Positions 25,373-35,400 of a stretch of 64,000 bases of DNA are shown here, piece after piece. Source of the DNA: Gordoniibacillus chartarius (GTDB taxonomy: Bacteria; Bacillota; Bacilli; Paenibacillales; NBRC-103111); NCBI RefSeq assembly GCF_042432825.1, contig NZ_JBHLWN010000077.1, positions 124,001-188,000 of the forward strand. The letters run 5' to 3'. Position numbers and translations under genes: made by a program. The notes under the pieces were generated by a model that was given only the letters and a program-made list of their open reading frames with translations, did no database searches and was not told the origin of the DNA. Every line of letters starts with the position of its first letter. Position 1 is the first letter of the stretch.

Positions 25373-26365
25373 TTAATTCAAGATGTCCTTGCGGGTAAAA
25401 TGGTAAAATGACACACCGATCGCCACAGCCGCCCATATGGACAGCACCGTAAGCGAAAAGCCGAGCGTCATGCCTTTAATCGGCGGCAGCGAGCCGTCGA
25501 GATAATCGATAAGCCGGAGATTGACCATAAACAAATATTTGGCCGACTCCCAGGAGGAAACCATATTTTGCAGGATCGTGCCGGAAATGATGATCGCCAG
25601 CATCGTGCCCATGCTCGCCGCCGTGGACCGGATTAACACGGACAGCATCAGCGACATAAAAGCGACGATAAGTCCGGCGAACCAGACGAGTCCGAGCTCC
25701 ATGAGCACATAGAGCCACTGCGGCACAGCGCGGACAAGGCTGACATCGACCGTAGAGCCGACGGTTTGAAACCCGATGAACGACGGAATCGTCCACCCGC
25801 CATACCCGAATGCGACCCCGGAAATCGCATAGCAGAGCACCGCCATCGTCAAGATGCTCAGCGATACGAACAAAATGAGAGCGATCATTTTGCTCAATAG
25901 GATTTTCCAACGCCGAACCGGTCTTGTCAACAACAATTTCATCGTACCCGCCGATTGCTCGGAGGAAACGATGTCCGCGGCGAACACCATAACGATGAGC
26001 GGAACGAACAGCGTAATCGAATTTTTGACGAATTCGCGCGTGAACGTGACGGCATTCGGCGAAGACGGATCGATGTCGCGGTCGAGGTAATATTGCAGGA
26101 GCTGCACCCGAACTTTCAGGTTCTGCTTCCACTCTTCCGCGACGCGCGGCGAGTTGAGACGCTGGGTCAAATCGTTTACCTGCTGACGCGCCTCCACACG
26201 CCAGTCGGTCGTGCCGAATTGCTTCTGATTGTTTTGGGCGACACGCATCTGGGCATAAGTGAAAATCGGTATGAGTGCTGCGAAAATGATGACGATGACG
26301 AGGAAACGGCGCTTCTTGATCATTTTGATGATTTCGTTCTGAACGAGTGGCAGCAGGCTACTCAA
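25373..26365 (-). CDS. ABC-2 type transporter permease
   Basis: This membrane subunit of about 330 residues has one N-terminal helix (about 20-40), a large extracytoplasmic loop with many Gln/Arg (about 45-105) and five further helices. It fits the ABC-2/NatB-like exporter permeases. The start is uncertain: GTG at 26374 lies immediately after GGAAGG, whereas TTG at 26365 is ideally spaced from AAGGTGA and is preferred. It overlaps the end of its ATPase gene by a few bases, showing tight coupling. The substrate is unknown; antibiotics, lipids or ions are possible for this family. Confidence 0.85.
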   Translation of the reverse strand: MSSLLPLVQNEIIKMIKKRRFLVIVIIFAALIPIFTYAQMRVAQNNQKQFGTTDWRVEARQQVNDLTQRLNSPRVAEEWKQNLKVRVQLLQYYLDRDIDPSSPNAVTFTREFVKNSITLFVPLIVMVFAADIVSSEQSAGTMKLLLTRPVRRWKILLSKMIALILFVSLSILTMAVLCYAISGVAFGYGGWTIPSFIGFQTVGSTVDVSLVRAVPQWLYVLMELGLVWFAGLIVAFMSLMLSVLIRSTAASMGTMLAIIISGTILQNMVSSWESAKYLFMVNLRLIDYLDGSLPPIKGMTLGFSLTVLSIWAAVAIGVSFYHFTRKDILN

Positions 26366-27293
26366 TGCGCTCACCTTCCGTCAGGCTGAGGAACAAGTCC
26401 TCCAGCGTCGGATTTTTCATTTCAATGCCGTAGACGGCGATTCCCGCTTCCACCATGCGGCGGGTCAGCTCCGGCGTGCGGTCCTGCTCCATCTTAACCG
26501 TGACCGTCCCCGGCGCCTGTTCTCCCGCACTAGCTTCCAGCACGTCGATGCCGGCTTCGGCCAGCAGCTCCGCTGCCTTATCCGCAGGGGCTACCCGCCA
26601 TACGGCCAAGCCGCCCAGCTGGCGGACGAGCTCGTCCGTATCCCCGACGGCGATTACTTCGCCGTGCGAAATGATGGCGACACGGTCGCACATTTGCTGT
26701 ATTTCGCTCAGCAGATGACTGGATACAAACAAGCTGAGTCCGCCTTCGGCGAGCCTCCGGATAAACTCCCGCATCTCTTTAATGCCCTGCGGATCAAGGC
26801 CGTTCGTCGGCTCGTCGAGAATGAGCAGCTTCGGTCTGCCGAGGAGCGCCTGGGCGATGCCGAGCCGCTGCCGCATGCCGAGCGAATACGTCCTCACCTT
26901 ATCATGAATGCGCTGATCCATGCCGACGATGTCGACGACTTCCCGGATGCGCGCATGATCGACGCCGCGCAGCATGCGGGCGAAATGCTCGAGATTTTCC
27001 CAGCCGGTCAAATATCCATACAGCTCCGGATTCTCGACAATACAGCCGACATACTGCAGCGCCTCGTCCGGCTGCTTCTGCACGTCGTAGCCGCAAATGC
27101 GGATCGACCCTTCCGTCGGGCGGATCAGATCGACCAGCATGCGGATCGTCGTCGTCTTGCCGGAGCCGTTCGGTCCCAGGAAGCCGAATATTTCGCCTTC
27201 TCTAACGTCAAAGGAAATCCCTTTGATAATCGGTTTGCCGCGTATCGATTTTTTGACCTGTTGTACGGATAATACAACCGAAGCTGTCGACAT
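26358..27293 (-). CDS. ABC transporter ATP-binding protein
   Basis: This 311-residue ATPase pairs with the downstream ABC-2 permease. It has Walker A GPNGSGKTTT, signature YSLGMRQRLG and Walker B LLILDEPTNG with the switch His in VSSHLLSE. A C-terminal extension of about 80 residues after the ATPase core is typical of NatA/CcmA-like or bacitracin-type exporters. The ATG at 27293 has GGAGGG seven bases upstream. It lies 19 bases after the SGNH hydrolase gene in the same direction. Confidence 0.93.
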   Translation of the reverse strand: MSTASVVLSVQQVKKSIRGKPIIKGISFDVREGEIFGFLGPNGSGKTTTIRMLVDLIRPTEGSIRICGYDVQKQPDEALQYVGCIVENPELYGYLTGWENLEHFARMLRGVDHARIREVVDIVGMDQRIHDKVRTYSLGMRQRLGIAQALLGRPKLLILDEPTNGLDPQGIKEMREFIRRLAEGGLSLFVSSHLLSEIQQMCDRVAIISHGEVIAVGDTDELVRQLGGLAVWRVAPADKAAELLAEAGIDVLEASAGEQAPGTVTVKMEQDRTPELTRRMVEAGIAVYGIEMKNPTLEDLFLSLTEGERIE

Positions 27294-27312
27294 GTTGCTC
27301 CCTCCTTCTCCG

Positions 27313-28137
27313 TTATTTCAACGCCTGCGCGATCCGATCCGCTATGCGCTCATAGCCGTCGCCGTTCGGGTGGAAATGATCCGTATACAAGTATTTCGTG
27401 CCGCTGAGCGCGAACAGATCGTAGGTCGGCACGAGTACGGCGTTCTTCCGGGCATTGATGAGCATGAATGCGCCCTGATTGAACGATTCGACGACAGGCG
27501 GACCGAGTCGCTCCGGATCGAGATCGAGATAAGGATAATATAGTGCGGTATACACAATAATCGCATTCGGGTTCGCCTCGGTCAGCTTGCCGAGAATCGC
27601 ATCGAGCCGCTTCAGCGCTTCCGGTACGTTCGACTTGGCGCGTTCGAAATCGATGGCCATGCCTTGACCGGACTGATCGGTGGAAGCGTTAATGTCGTTG
27701 CCGCCGATCGTAAGCAGGACAATGTCGGCCTGCTTGACCGCATCGACGACGGACTTCTGCCCCAGCTGCTCGAGCAGCTGTCCGGTGCGGTAGCCGGGAA
27801 CGGCAAGGTTGTTCAATACGTAAGCCGGTTTACCGTATAGCTGGGTCAGCTTGTCCCTTACCCTTGTCACATAGCCCCTGCCCTGGACGTCGCCGGTGCC
27901 GGCCGTCAGCGAATCGCCGATGGCGACAATGTTCAGCTTCGGCTTGCTGGCCAGCGTGCCCGCTTGCGCAGCCGGTTCCGCGGCCTGCGTCTGCTGCGGA
28001 GCAGCAGCGCCTCCGCCGAAAGCGGAAGCCGGATCCAAAATGCTTCTTGCCGCATAGCCGAAACCGATCGCAAACAAAATCGTCGCAAGCAGCGAGACGG
28101 TTCCGATGCTGCGCCAAATAAAACGGGTCGAAAACAT
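27313..28137 (-). CDS. SGNH/GDSL-family lipase or esterase, membrane-anchored
   Basis: This protein has about 274 residues. A membrane helix near the N terminus (about 8-30) is followed by a Gly/Ala/Pro/Gln linker and an SGNH hydrolase domain. The nucleophile block is AIGDSLTAGTG, the oxyanion residues are in VPGYRTG and IGGNDI, and the Asp/His pair is DHFHPNG. It should act at the outer face of the membrane on acyl or acetyl esters. The ATG at 28137 has GATGGAGGG upstream; an earlier in-frame ATG lies ahead of this site. It heads a leftward run of genes: hydrolase, ABC ATPase, permease, parE, parC. Confidence 0.88.
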   Translation of the reverse strand: MFSTRFIWRSIGTVSLLATILFAIGFGYAARSILDPASAFGGGAAAPQQTQAAEPAAQAGTLASKPKLNIVAIGDSLTAGTGDVQGRGYVTRVRDKLTQLYGKPAYVLNNLAVPGYRTGQLLEQLGQKSVVDAVKQADIVLLTIGGNDINASTDQSGQGMAIDFERAKSNVPEALKRLDAILGKLTEANPNAIIVYTALYYPYLDLDPERLGPPVVESFNQGAFMLINARKNAVLVPTYDLFALSGTKYLYTDHFHPNGDGYERIADRIAQALK

Positions 28138-28451
28138 GCGCAATCCCTCCATCTGTAACTGAGTTTAGAGTAAAGCTTCTGTCGGCATATTGCAAATGAT
28201 GGAGAACGGCGCAAGCTCCCGGAAGTACTCTTAGTCATGTTAAGATTGCCTGCAAATTATTCCACGGACAGACGAAAGCCGCCTTCCCGGAACGGGAAGA
28301 CGGCCAGGTACCCAAGATTTCGAATCGCTTGCCGGAGCTGGCCGGAACGTTATCCGGCGGATTCCATGAGAAAACTCTTATCGGAGTACATTCGAAGATG
28401 AGCGACCGCGTTAAGCGGAAGTTTTTATCGCCGTTCAGAAAGCTCATTTCG
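28138..28451. other. Intergenic region between SGNH hydrolase and ABC exporter genes
   Basis: It holds one strong hairpin (28273-28304) ending the exporter operon on the minus strand and, presumably, the promoter of the hydrolase gene. I found no convincing -10/-35 pair and no gene with a ribosome site. Confidence 0.4.
28273..28304 (-). terminator. Terminator of the ABC exporter operon
   Basis: A 12-bp stem, GCCGTCTTCCCG ... CGGGAAGGCGGC, followed on the minus strand by TTTCGT. The T-tract is weak but the stem is very stable. Confidence 0.6.
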
Positions 28452-30353
28452 CTAAGCGAAATTCATACTTTCTGAATCGGTGAGAAATTTGTATTGCGCT
28501 TGAATAAGCCCGTAGTAGATCCCTTGTTTTGCCATCAGCTCGTCATGATTGCCGGACTCCATAATCGAGCCGTGATCAAGCACGACGATGTTGTCCGCGT
28601 GGCGGATCGTCGACAGCCGGTGAGCGATGATGAACGATGTCCGCCCTTGGAGGAGCGTCTTGAGCGCTTCTTGTATTCTCAGCTCCGTCTCCGTATCGAT
28701 CGACGCCGTCGCTTCGTCCAGGATCAGAACCCGCGGATCGGCGAGCAGAGCGCGCGCGAAGCTGAGCAGCTGGCGCTGCCCCATGGACAGTACGGAGCCC
28801 CGTTCCTGCACTTCGGTATCGTACCCGTTCGGCAGCTTCATGATGAAGTCGTGGGCATGCACCGCTTTGGCCGCGCGCTCCACGTCCTCGTCGGTGGCGT
28901 CGAGCCGGCCGAAGCGGATATTGTCCCGGATCGAACCGGAGAAAATGAACGTATCCTGCAGCACGATGCCGACCTGCGAGCGCAAACTTTGCAGCGTGAC
29001 GCCGCGGATGTCGTGCCCGTCAATGAGCACGCGGCCCTCGGTAGGATCGTAGAAGCGGCACAGCAGGTTGATGATCGTGCTCTTCCCCGAGCCGGTATGG
29101 CCGACCAGGGCGATCGATTGGCCGGGCGCGACATCCAGCGAAATGCCGCGCAGAGCCGGCCGTCCTTTCTCATATTCGAACACGATGCTTTCAAAGGAAA
29201 CGGCGCCTTGAATCGGCGGTAGTGTTGCCGCTCGCGGCAGTTCCTTCACCGACGGCTGTTCGTCGATAAACTCGAAGATCCGCTCCGCCGACGCCATAGC
29301 GACAAGCAGTTGCGCGTACATTTGCCCCATCCGGTTGATCGGCTCCCAGAAGTAGCCGATATACGTGGCGAAGGCCACGAGCAGGCCGACGGATATTTCC
29401 CCCGCCTGGATCAATGTCGCGCCGTACCAGAACAAGATACAGTAACCGATCGCACCGGTAACCTCGATGATCGGTCCCAGCGATTGGTTCAAGGCGGATG
29501 CCCGATCCCACTGCTTTTTATTATCTTGATTCAGGCCGTCAAAGTATGACATATTCGCTTTCTCTTGCGTGTAAGCCTGCGTCACCTTGATGCCTTGAAT
29601 CGCTTCGTTCAAATGCGAGTTGATCCGCGACTGCTTCATCTGCACGGTCTGCCAGGCGCGGCGGATCCGTTTGCGGAGCTGGCCGGAAACGATGAACATG
29701 AGCGGAACGGTAATGACGACGGCAAGCCCGAGCTTGAAGTTCCAATACAGCAAAATCGCCACAATGCCGGTTAGCTGGACAATGTCGATCATAAGGTTGA
29801 CGACGCCGTTGGTGAACAAGTCCTGCAGCGAGTTCACGTAGTTCGTTACCCTGACGAGCACGGAACCGGCCGGACGCTTATCGAAAAAGTGAAACGAAAG
29901 CCGCTGAATGTTGCTGAACAACTGATGCCGGATATCGTAAATGATCTTCTGCCCGATCGTGTTCGTATATTTAATCCGGAATACGTTAGCCGCCCACTGG
30001 ATCAAGAAGACGCCGATGACGAGCCCGACAAGCTGGTACAGGAGTGCGACGTTGCTGCCGCCGATCGCATCGTCAATCGCATGCTTGATGATAAATGGAA
30101 CGGATAGCTTGGCGGCGGCGCCGATCACCATCATCGTACCGATAATCGGAATGATTTGCTTTAAATACGGCTTCATGTACGTTGCGAGACGCCGCATTTG
30201 CGCCCAATCGAACTCCTTCTCCATCAGCGTATCGTCCTGATACACAAACCTCGAATCGGGGCCCTGACCGTCCGCCTGAGGCGCCTGCCGCTCGGTGCGG
30301 CGGCCGCTCTGGGATCCTGTGCCCGGCAGCTTCGTTTCTACTTGTGCACTCAA
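28452..30353 (-). CDS. ABC exporter half-transporter, BmrD/YheH-like subunit
   Basis: This 633-residue fusion of six membrane helices and an ATPase has a 60-residue hydrophilic N-terminal extension. It has Walker A VGHTGSGKST and an intact Walker B Glu (ILDEATAS), but the signature loop is VLSMGQRQ instead of LSGGQ. Degenerate signature on one chain and degenerate Walker B on the other is the hallmark of heterodimeric exporters such as BmrC/BmrD of B. subtilis, whose lengths and gene order also match. The likely role is multidrug or lipid export. The start is a TTG at 30353 overlapping the stop of the partner gene, with GAAGGG upstream. Confidence 0.88.
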   Translation of the reverse strand: MSAQVETKLPGTGSQSGRRTERQAPQADGQGPDSRFVYQDDTLMEKEFDWAQMRRLATYMKPYLKQIIPIIGTMMVIGAAAKLSVPFIIKHAIDDAIGGSNVALLYQLVGLVIGVFLIQWAANVFRIKYTNTIGQKIIYDIRHQLFSNIQRLSFHFFDKRPAGSVLVRVTNYVNSLQDLFTNGVVNLMIDIVQLTGIVAILLYWNFKLGLAVVITVPLMFIVSGQLRKRIRRAWQTVQMKQSRINSHLNEAIQGIKVTQAYTQEKANMSYFDGLNQDNKKQWDRASALNQSLGPIIEVTGAIGYCILFWYGATLIQAGEISVGLLVAFATYIGYFWEPINRMGQMYAQLLVAMASAERIFEFIDEQPSVKELPRAATLPPIQGAVSFESIVFEYEKGRPALRGISLDVAPGQSIALVGHTGSGKSTIINLLCRFYDPTEGRVLIDGHDIRGVTLQSLRSQVGIVLQDTFIFSGSIRDNIRFGRLDATDEDVERAAKAVHAHDFIMKLPNGYDTEVQERGSVLSMGQRQLLSFARALLADPRVLILDEATASIDTETELRIQEALKTLLQGRTSFIIAHRLSTIRHADNIVVLDHGSIMESGNHDELMAKQGIYYGLIQAQYKFLTDSESMNFA

Positions 30354-32131
30354 TGCGCGACCCTTCTTTCCAGCTTCGCAATTTTGGTATTATCCGGCGC
30401 AGGCTGATCCGCATATTGAATCCGGTACGTATCCAGATACGGTCCCGGCTGCTGCAGCAGCTGCTCATGAGTGCCCCGCTGCACGATGCGGCCTCCGTCC
30501 AGGACGACAATTTCGTCGGCATGACGCAGCGACGAGATGCGGTGCGCGATGATGAACGTCGTGCGGCCCTTCATGACTTCGCGGAAGCCGGCCTGAATCT
30601 CGTGCTCGGTTTCCATATCGACGGCGGAAGTCGCATCGTCGAGGATAAGTATTTTCGGATCGGTCAAGATGGCGCGGGCAATGGCGATACGCTGCTTCTG
30701 TCCGCCGGATAGGCCGAGACCGCGCTCGCCGACGATCGTCTCGTAGCCGTCCGGCAGCTCCATAATGAAATCGTGCGCTTTCGCCAGCTTGGCGGCGCGA
30801 ATGATGTCCTCCATTGAACAATCCTTGCGTCCGTAAGCGATGTTGCCGCGGATCGTCGAGGAGAACAGGAACGTCTCCTGGAACACGATCGCGATCTGCG
30901 AGCGCAGGCTGTCAATCGTATACTCTTTAATGTTGCGGCCGTCCAGCAATACGGCGCCATCCTTCACGTTATACGCCCGCATCAAGAGCGAAACGACGGT
31001 CGTCTTGCCGGAGCCGGTGCCGCCGAGCAAGCCGATGACCGAGCCGGGCTTCGCATCGAGTGTAAAATCGTAGAGTGCCGGGGAATTTTCCGGATAAGCG
31101 AACGTCACGCGATCGAACTGCACATGCCCCTTTACCGTATCGGACTGCAGCTCGATCGCGTTCGGCTGGTCTTTGACATGGATATATTGATTCAGGATGT
31201 CGGTAATTTTTTCGCCCGATGTACGCGCTTGCGTGAAGGCGTTAATATGGAAGCCGATCCCCCACATCGGACCGATGATGTACCAAATCAAGCTGAAGAA
31301 AGCGACAAGCTCGCCGAGCGTAATTTGCTTGTTGATGACCATGGAGCCGCCAACGCCGAGCAGGATGACGACGCTCAAGTTCGCGAAAATTTCCATCAGC
31401 GGAAAATACCGCGCCCATATGCCGGCCGACGAAATGTTGTTCACCTTGTAATGCTCGTTGCGGCTCGCAAACTTATCGATTTCGTGCGGCTCGCGGGCGA
31501 ACGACTTGACCGTGCGGACGCCTGTAATATTTTCCTGTACGGCGGTTTGCAGCGACGAGAACGAATTGCGGATGTTGCGGAAGGACGGATGAATTTTGCT
31601 CTCGAACCGGATCGCCGTATACGCGAGGAACGGCATCGTAATCATTGTAATGAGCGTCAGCTTCCAATTGATCGTCATCATCATGACCGTGCCGAAAATG
31701 ATCATGAGAATGACGTTCAAGATTTGCGCAAAGCCGAACCCGATGAACTGGCGGATACCGTCCAGGTCCGCGGTCAGACGAGACATCAAATCGCCGGTAC
31801 GCGCCTGATCGTAATACGGGAACGATAAGTACTGCAGCTTGCGGTACAAGGCTTCGCGTAAGTTATACGCGACGCGGTTGCCGAGACGTCCCCCGAAGAA
31901 GCCGTGCAGGAACTGCAGTCCGCCCTTCAGCGATACGACGGCAACGACGAGCAGCGCCAGCCCGGGCACCCGGTCGAACTGCAGCGGCGTAATGACGTCG
32001 TCGATCAAATACCGAAGCAGGTTCGGATACACGAGCCCCAGCGCCGTTGCGAACATCAAGCTGATGATGGAGGCAAACAAAAATTTCCGTTCCGGCCAGT
32101 AGTAATCCTTGAGCTGTCGAAATACGTTCAT
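30350..32131 (-). CDS. ABC exporter half-transporter, BmrC/YheI-like subunit
   Basis: This 593-residue partner of the next gene has six membrane helices and a C-terminal ATPase with Walker A GGTGSGKTT and canonical signature LSGGQKQR. Walker B ends in LILDDATSA, with Asp in place of the catalytic Glu. That makes one of the two ATP sites of the dimer non-hydrolytic, as in BmrC and TM287. The ATG at 32131 follows GAGGGGTG at a rather long 13 bases. In B. subtilis this operon is induced by ribosome-targeting antibiotics through a leader peptide; I did not find a comparable leader frame with a ribosome site here. Confidence 0.88.
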   Translation of the reverse strand: MNVFRQLKDYYWPERKFLFASIISLMFATALGLVYPNLLRYLIDDVITPLQFDRVPGLALLVVAVVSLKGGLQFLHGFFGGRLGNRVAYNLREALYRKLQYLSFPYYDQARTGDLMSRLTADLDGIRQFIGFGFAQILNVILMIIFGTVMMMTINWKLTLITMITMPFLAYTAIRFESKIHPSFRNIRNSFSSLQTAVQENITGVRTVKSFAREPHEIDKFASRNEHYKVNNISSAGIWARYFPLMEIFANLSVVILLGVGGSMVINKQITLGELVAFFSLIWYIIGPMWGIGFHINAFTQARTSGEKITDILNQYIHVKDQPNAIELQSDTVKGHVQFDRVTFAYPENSPALYDFTLDAKPGSVIGLLGGTGSGKTTVVSLLMRAYNVKDGAVLLDGRNIKEYTIDSLRSQIAIVFQETFLFSSTIRGNIAYGRKDCSMEDIIRAAKLAKAHDFIMELPDGYETIVGERGLGLSGGQKQRIAIARAILTDPKILILDDATSAVDMETEHEIQAGFREVMKGRTTFIIAHRISSLRHADEIVVLDGGRIVQRGTHEQLLQQPGPYLDTYRIQYADQPAPDNTKIAKLERRVAH

Positions 32132-32454
32132 CCCGGTACTTTCACACCCCTCGTAAGCGTTTTAAATCTTTATGCATCTTAGCACCATATGGAAATTCGG
32201 GCAAAGACTCTACAGCGCGATATAATCGGGTATTTCACCATTTTGTCACATTTGTCGTTCCCAGCTCCCCGATTCTCCTAAATCATCGGAATCCCCCTGT
32301 ATGTAAACCCTTTCATAGATTGGCGCAGGCGCAATCGCCTGCGGTGAAAGGGGTTTCGAGAGCATCCTGGAATTTTGGGAGGATTGAAAAAAATGCTGCA
32401 GAAACGAAAACAAGCACCCTCAGGCAGGCGCCCTAGGATGCTCGTGTTATCGTT
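32132..32454. other. Structured intergenic region between dynA and the ABC exporter
   Basis: The region contains the dynA terminator (32412-32443), a large interrupted hairpin (32304-32356; inner arms CGCAGGCG and CGCCTGCG, outer arms AAACCC.TTTCA and TGAAA.GGGGTTT), and an additional inverted repeat GAGCATCCT (32360-32368) / AGGATGCTC (32435-32443). No gene was identified on the minus strand. A short plus-strand frame with a good ribosome site is discussed under rejected items. Confidence 0.5.
32412..32443 (-). terminator. Probable dynA terminator
   Basis: AGCATCC ... GGGTGCT stem followed by TGTTTTCG on the minus strand, just after the dynA stop. Confidence 0.55.
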
Positions 32455-35400
32455 TTATTCGGCTAACGTCTTCAATCGGCCTACTAGCCGCTCCAGCTCC
32501 GCTACGTCGATCTTCATCTGCAGCGCATCGCGCAGGCCGTCGCCGTGCTCGCGCAGCTCGGTCTGACGGCGTTCCTTCAGATCCGCCAGCCACGCTTGCA
32601 GCTCCCTTTCGTAGATGGCGGTAAGACGCTCCGTCTCCCGCTCCACCCACGCATTCATCGGCTCGTTCACGAGCGGCTCCAGCTCGGCGCGCAGCGACGC
32701 TTTGCCGCTGCCTTCGAAGAACTGCTTGGCGGTCTTGAAGTGGGCGCTCAGCAGCTTCGCCGGTACGGCGGCGGAAAGCCCTTGATCGGCGGCCGCCTCC
32801 GGCGTCGGAAACCGCTTCGCTTCGTATTCGGCCGGTTCGAAGCCGTCCAGCATGGCGGACAGCTCCTTCCCCCAGCTCTCGCAGCGCTTGGCCGCCAGCC
32901 GGTTCAGCGTATTCTCGACCCGCAGCGTCGTTGCCAGCGACTCCTGGCTCAAATTAAAGCCGATCATCCGCTCCAGCTCCCGCCAAGCCTGATGCAGCGC
33001 CGCCTTGGCATCCGGCTCCTCCCGGAACAGCGAAGGATTGAAGCAGATGTTGTACAGCTCGCCGAACCGGTACGACGTGCGCTGTTTGACGTAATACAGC
33101 AGCTCGCGTATGTCTTTGGCAAGCTCCTTCCGCTCCTCGGTAAAATCCGCCCCATCGAGCATCGATTCGCCGGCCTGAAGCGCCTGCTCGAGCTCCTGCA
33201 GCCTCGAAGCCCGCTGCGCTTCGCCTTCCTTGGCGCGCTCGATCCAGCGCGACAGCGTATGCTCCGCCCGCTGCAGTTCAAGCTCCGCGCTGTGAACGGC
33301 GACCGAAGCAAGCTCCTCCATCGAGAAGCGGATGAATTGTCGTTCGAATTCGGCGATGCCGGACTGCTCGACCTTGAGCGCGTCGCCTGCCAGCTTGCCT
33401 TCGACGGCCTGCAGGCTGGACACCGGATACAGCCGCGGCCGGCGAATGCCGTGCTGCAGCAAGTTCGATTCCACGTGGGCGAGCACGCCCTGCAGCTCTT
33501 CCGGACCGGATGCCAGATCGGCGGCGTTGATGATGAAAAACATTTTGTCCAGCTCGAAGCTGTCCTTAACCCTGCCCAGCTGCAGCAGGAATTCGCGGTC
33601 GGCCTGCGAGAACGCATGGTTGTAGTACGTAACGAACAGGATCGCATCGGCATTCTTGATGTAATCGAACGCCACCCCGGTATGCCGGGCGTTGATCGAG
33701 TCGGCGCCGGGCGTGTCGACGAAGACGATGCCCTGCTCCGTCAGCTCGTTGGCGTAATGGAGCTCAATGAATTCGACGAAGCAGGAGCGGGCTTCGTCGG
33801 CAACGTACGCCGCGAATTCGTCCAGCGTGATGCGGACGTCGCGTCCGAGCTGCGGCTCGGCCTGCGCCCAGCCGACTTCAACCGCACGCAGAAAGGCGTA
33901 GTGCGGCTTGCCTTTAGCCGGGACGGCGGCCGGCGACAGCCGCCGGATCCGGGCGAGCGCATCCGTCATATCGGATGCGCTCTCGCCGAGGACGTCCAGC
34001 GAATAGCGGACGTCGGCGGCGATGGCGTCCGCCGATTTCATGCGGACGCGGGCGGTGCCGTGAGGCCATTCGGCCGACGGCGGCACGATGCGGTTGATCG
34101 CCGCTGTCGTCGGGTTCGGCGACACCGGCAGGATCCGTTCGCCGAGCAGCGCGTTGGCGAACGAGGACTTGCCCGCGCTGAACGCCCCGAACAGCGCGAT
34201 CGTGAACGTGCCGCCGCGCAGACGGGCGGCCTTCTCCCGCATCGCGGCCGCGGTCCCCCGCAGCGCCGCGAGCGGGTCCAGCAGCGCCGCCGCCTGCTCC
34301 AGGCGGCCGGCGCTGGCGCTCAGGCGGCGCCGGTAGTCGGCGCCGCTCCAGCCCGCGGCCGCCGTCCGGCCGGCCGCCTCCTCCAGGCCGCCCGCCGCAG
34401 CGGCGGCCTTCATCGTGTGCGACGCCGCGAGCACGGTGTCGATCGCGACGGTGGCGCCCCAGGCGCCATCGCCGTCGCGATCGGCACCCGGCTCCCCTGC
34501 GTCGCCCTGTACCGGCGCCAGCGCGCCCGGATCGGGCAGCGCCGGCGCTGCCAGCGGCGCCTCCGGCCACAGCGCCGCCACCGCCTGCAGCGCAGCAGCT
34601 TCCTGCTGCGCCAGCTGCTGCAGCTCGCGCCATGCGCCGAGCTTCGACTCCAGCGCAGCCAGCTCCGCATCGAGCTGCGCGCTGCCCGCCTCAGCCCGCT
34701 CCTGCACAGCCGCCGCCACACGGTCGATCCGCTCGAACGTCAGCTTGCGGTACTGCGCTTTCAGCTCCGCTGCAGCCTGCTTGCTGTAATTCAGCGTGTA
34801 GTCGCTGCCGAAGCCGGCCGCGCCGCTGACCTGCGCAGCGAGCCAATCGCCGCGCACCTCCACGCCCAGCGTCTCCAGCTCCGCCGTAAGCGCCTCGCTC
34901 TTGACGCCTTCCCGCTCCGCCGCCTGCTTCAGCGCAGCTCGCAAGTGCCAGTCGAGCTGCGCTTCGACCTGCTCGGCCAGATTGCGCCGGAACGCCTCCA
35001 GCCGCCGCTCGATCTCCGCGGCCGTCTTGGCCGCCGAGCCGAACAAGCCGACTTTGAACCCCGGTTTGCGGCTTTGTAAATATTCGTGCGCCAAATCTCT
35101 CGTCGGCGCCGGAGTAATATTGGCGTTCTCGATAATGCCCGCCGCTTCCTTGCGCAGCTCCGCCGTCAGCCGCTCCGCCGCGCCGAGCAGCGCCTCGCGC
35201 TCCTTCGTCTTCGCTTCATACTCGCGCACGGCTTCGGCACCCGCCGCCAAACCGCCGGCCTCAGCGCCGTCTCCCGCAGCCGCTTCCGCTTCAAGCCGTA
35301 GCTCCAGCTGCTCCCGCTGCGGCCCGTTCCGGTCTTCCAGCCATGCCTTATGCTCTTCAAGCAAGAAGCGGACCGACCGGTCCAAGCTGTACCGCCGAAG

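Noticed and set aside
28235..28447. A 70-codon minus-strand frame after the exporter operon
   Set aside because: It lacks a ribosome site and contains the exporter terminator hairpin.
32132..32400. Leader peptide gene for the exporter, like bmrB in B. subtilis
   Set aside because: A 12-codon frame exists on the minus strand but it has no ribosome site, so a leader peptide is not supported.
32375..32566. Plus-strand short frame with a good GGGAGGA site, running antisense into the end of dynA
   Set aside because: The predicted peptide becomes Ser/Arg-rich shadow sequence inside dynA, and no promoter was seen. The ribosome site is probably fortuitous, though a short regulatory peptide cannot be excluded.
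32545..35079. A very long plus-strand open frame (over 800 codons) antisense to dynA
   Set aside because: It has no ribosome site and an Arg/Gln/Leu-rich low-complexity composition that mirrors the codon usage of the GC-rich dynA gene on the other strand.
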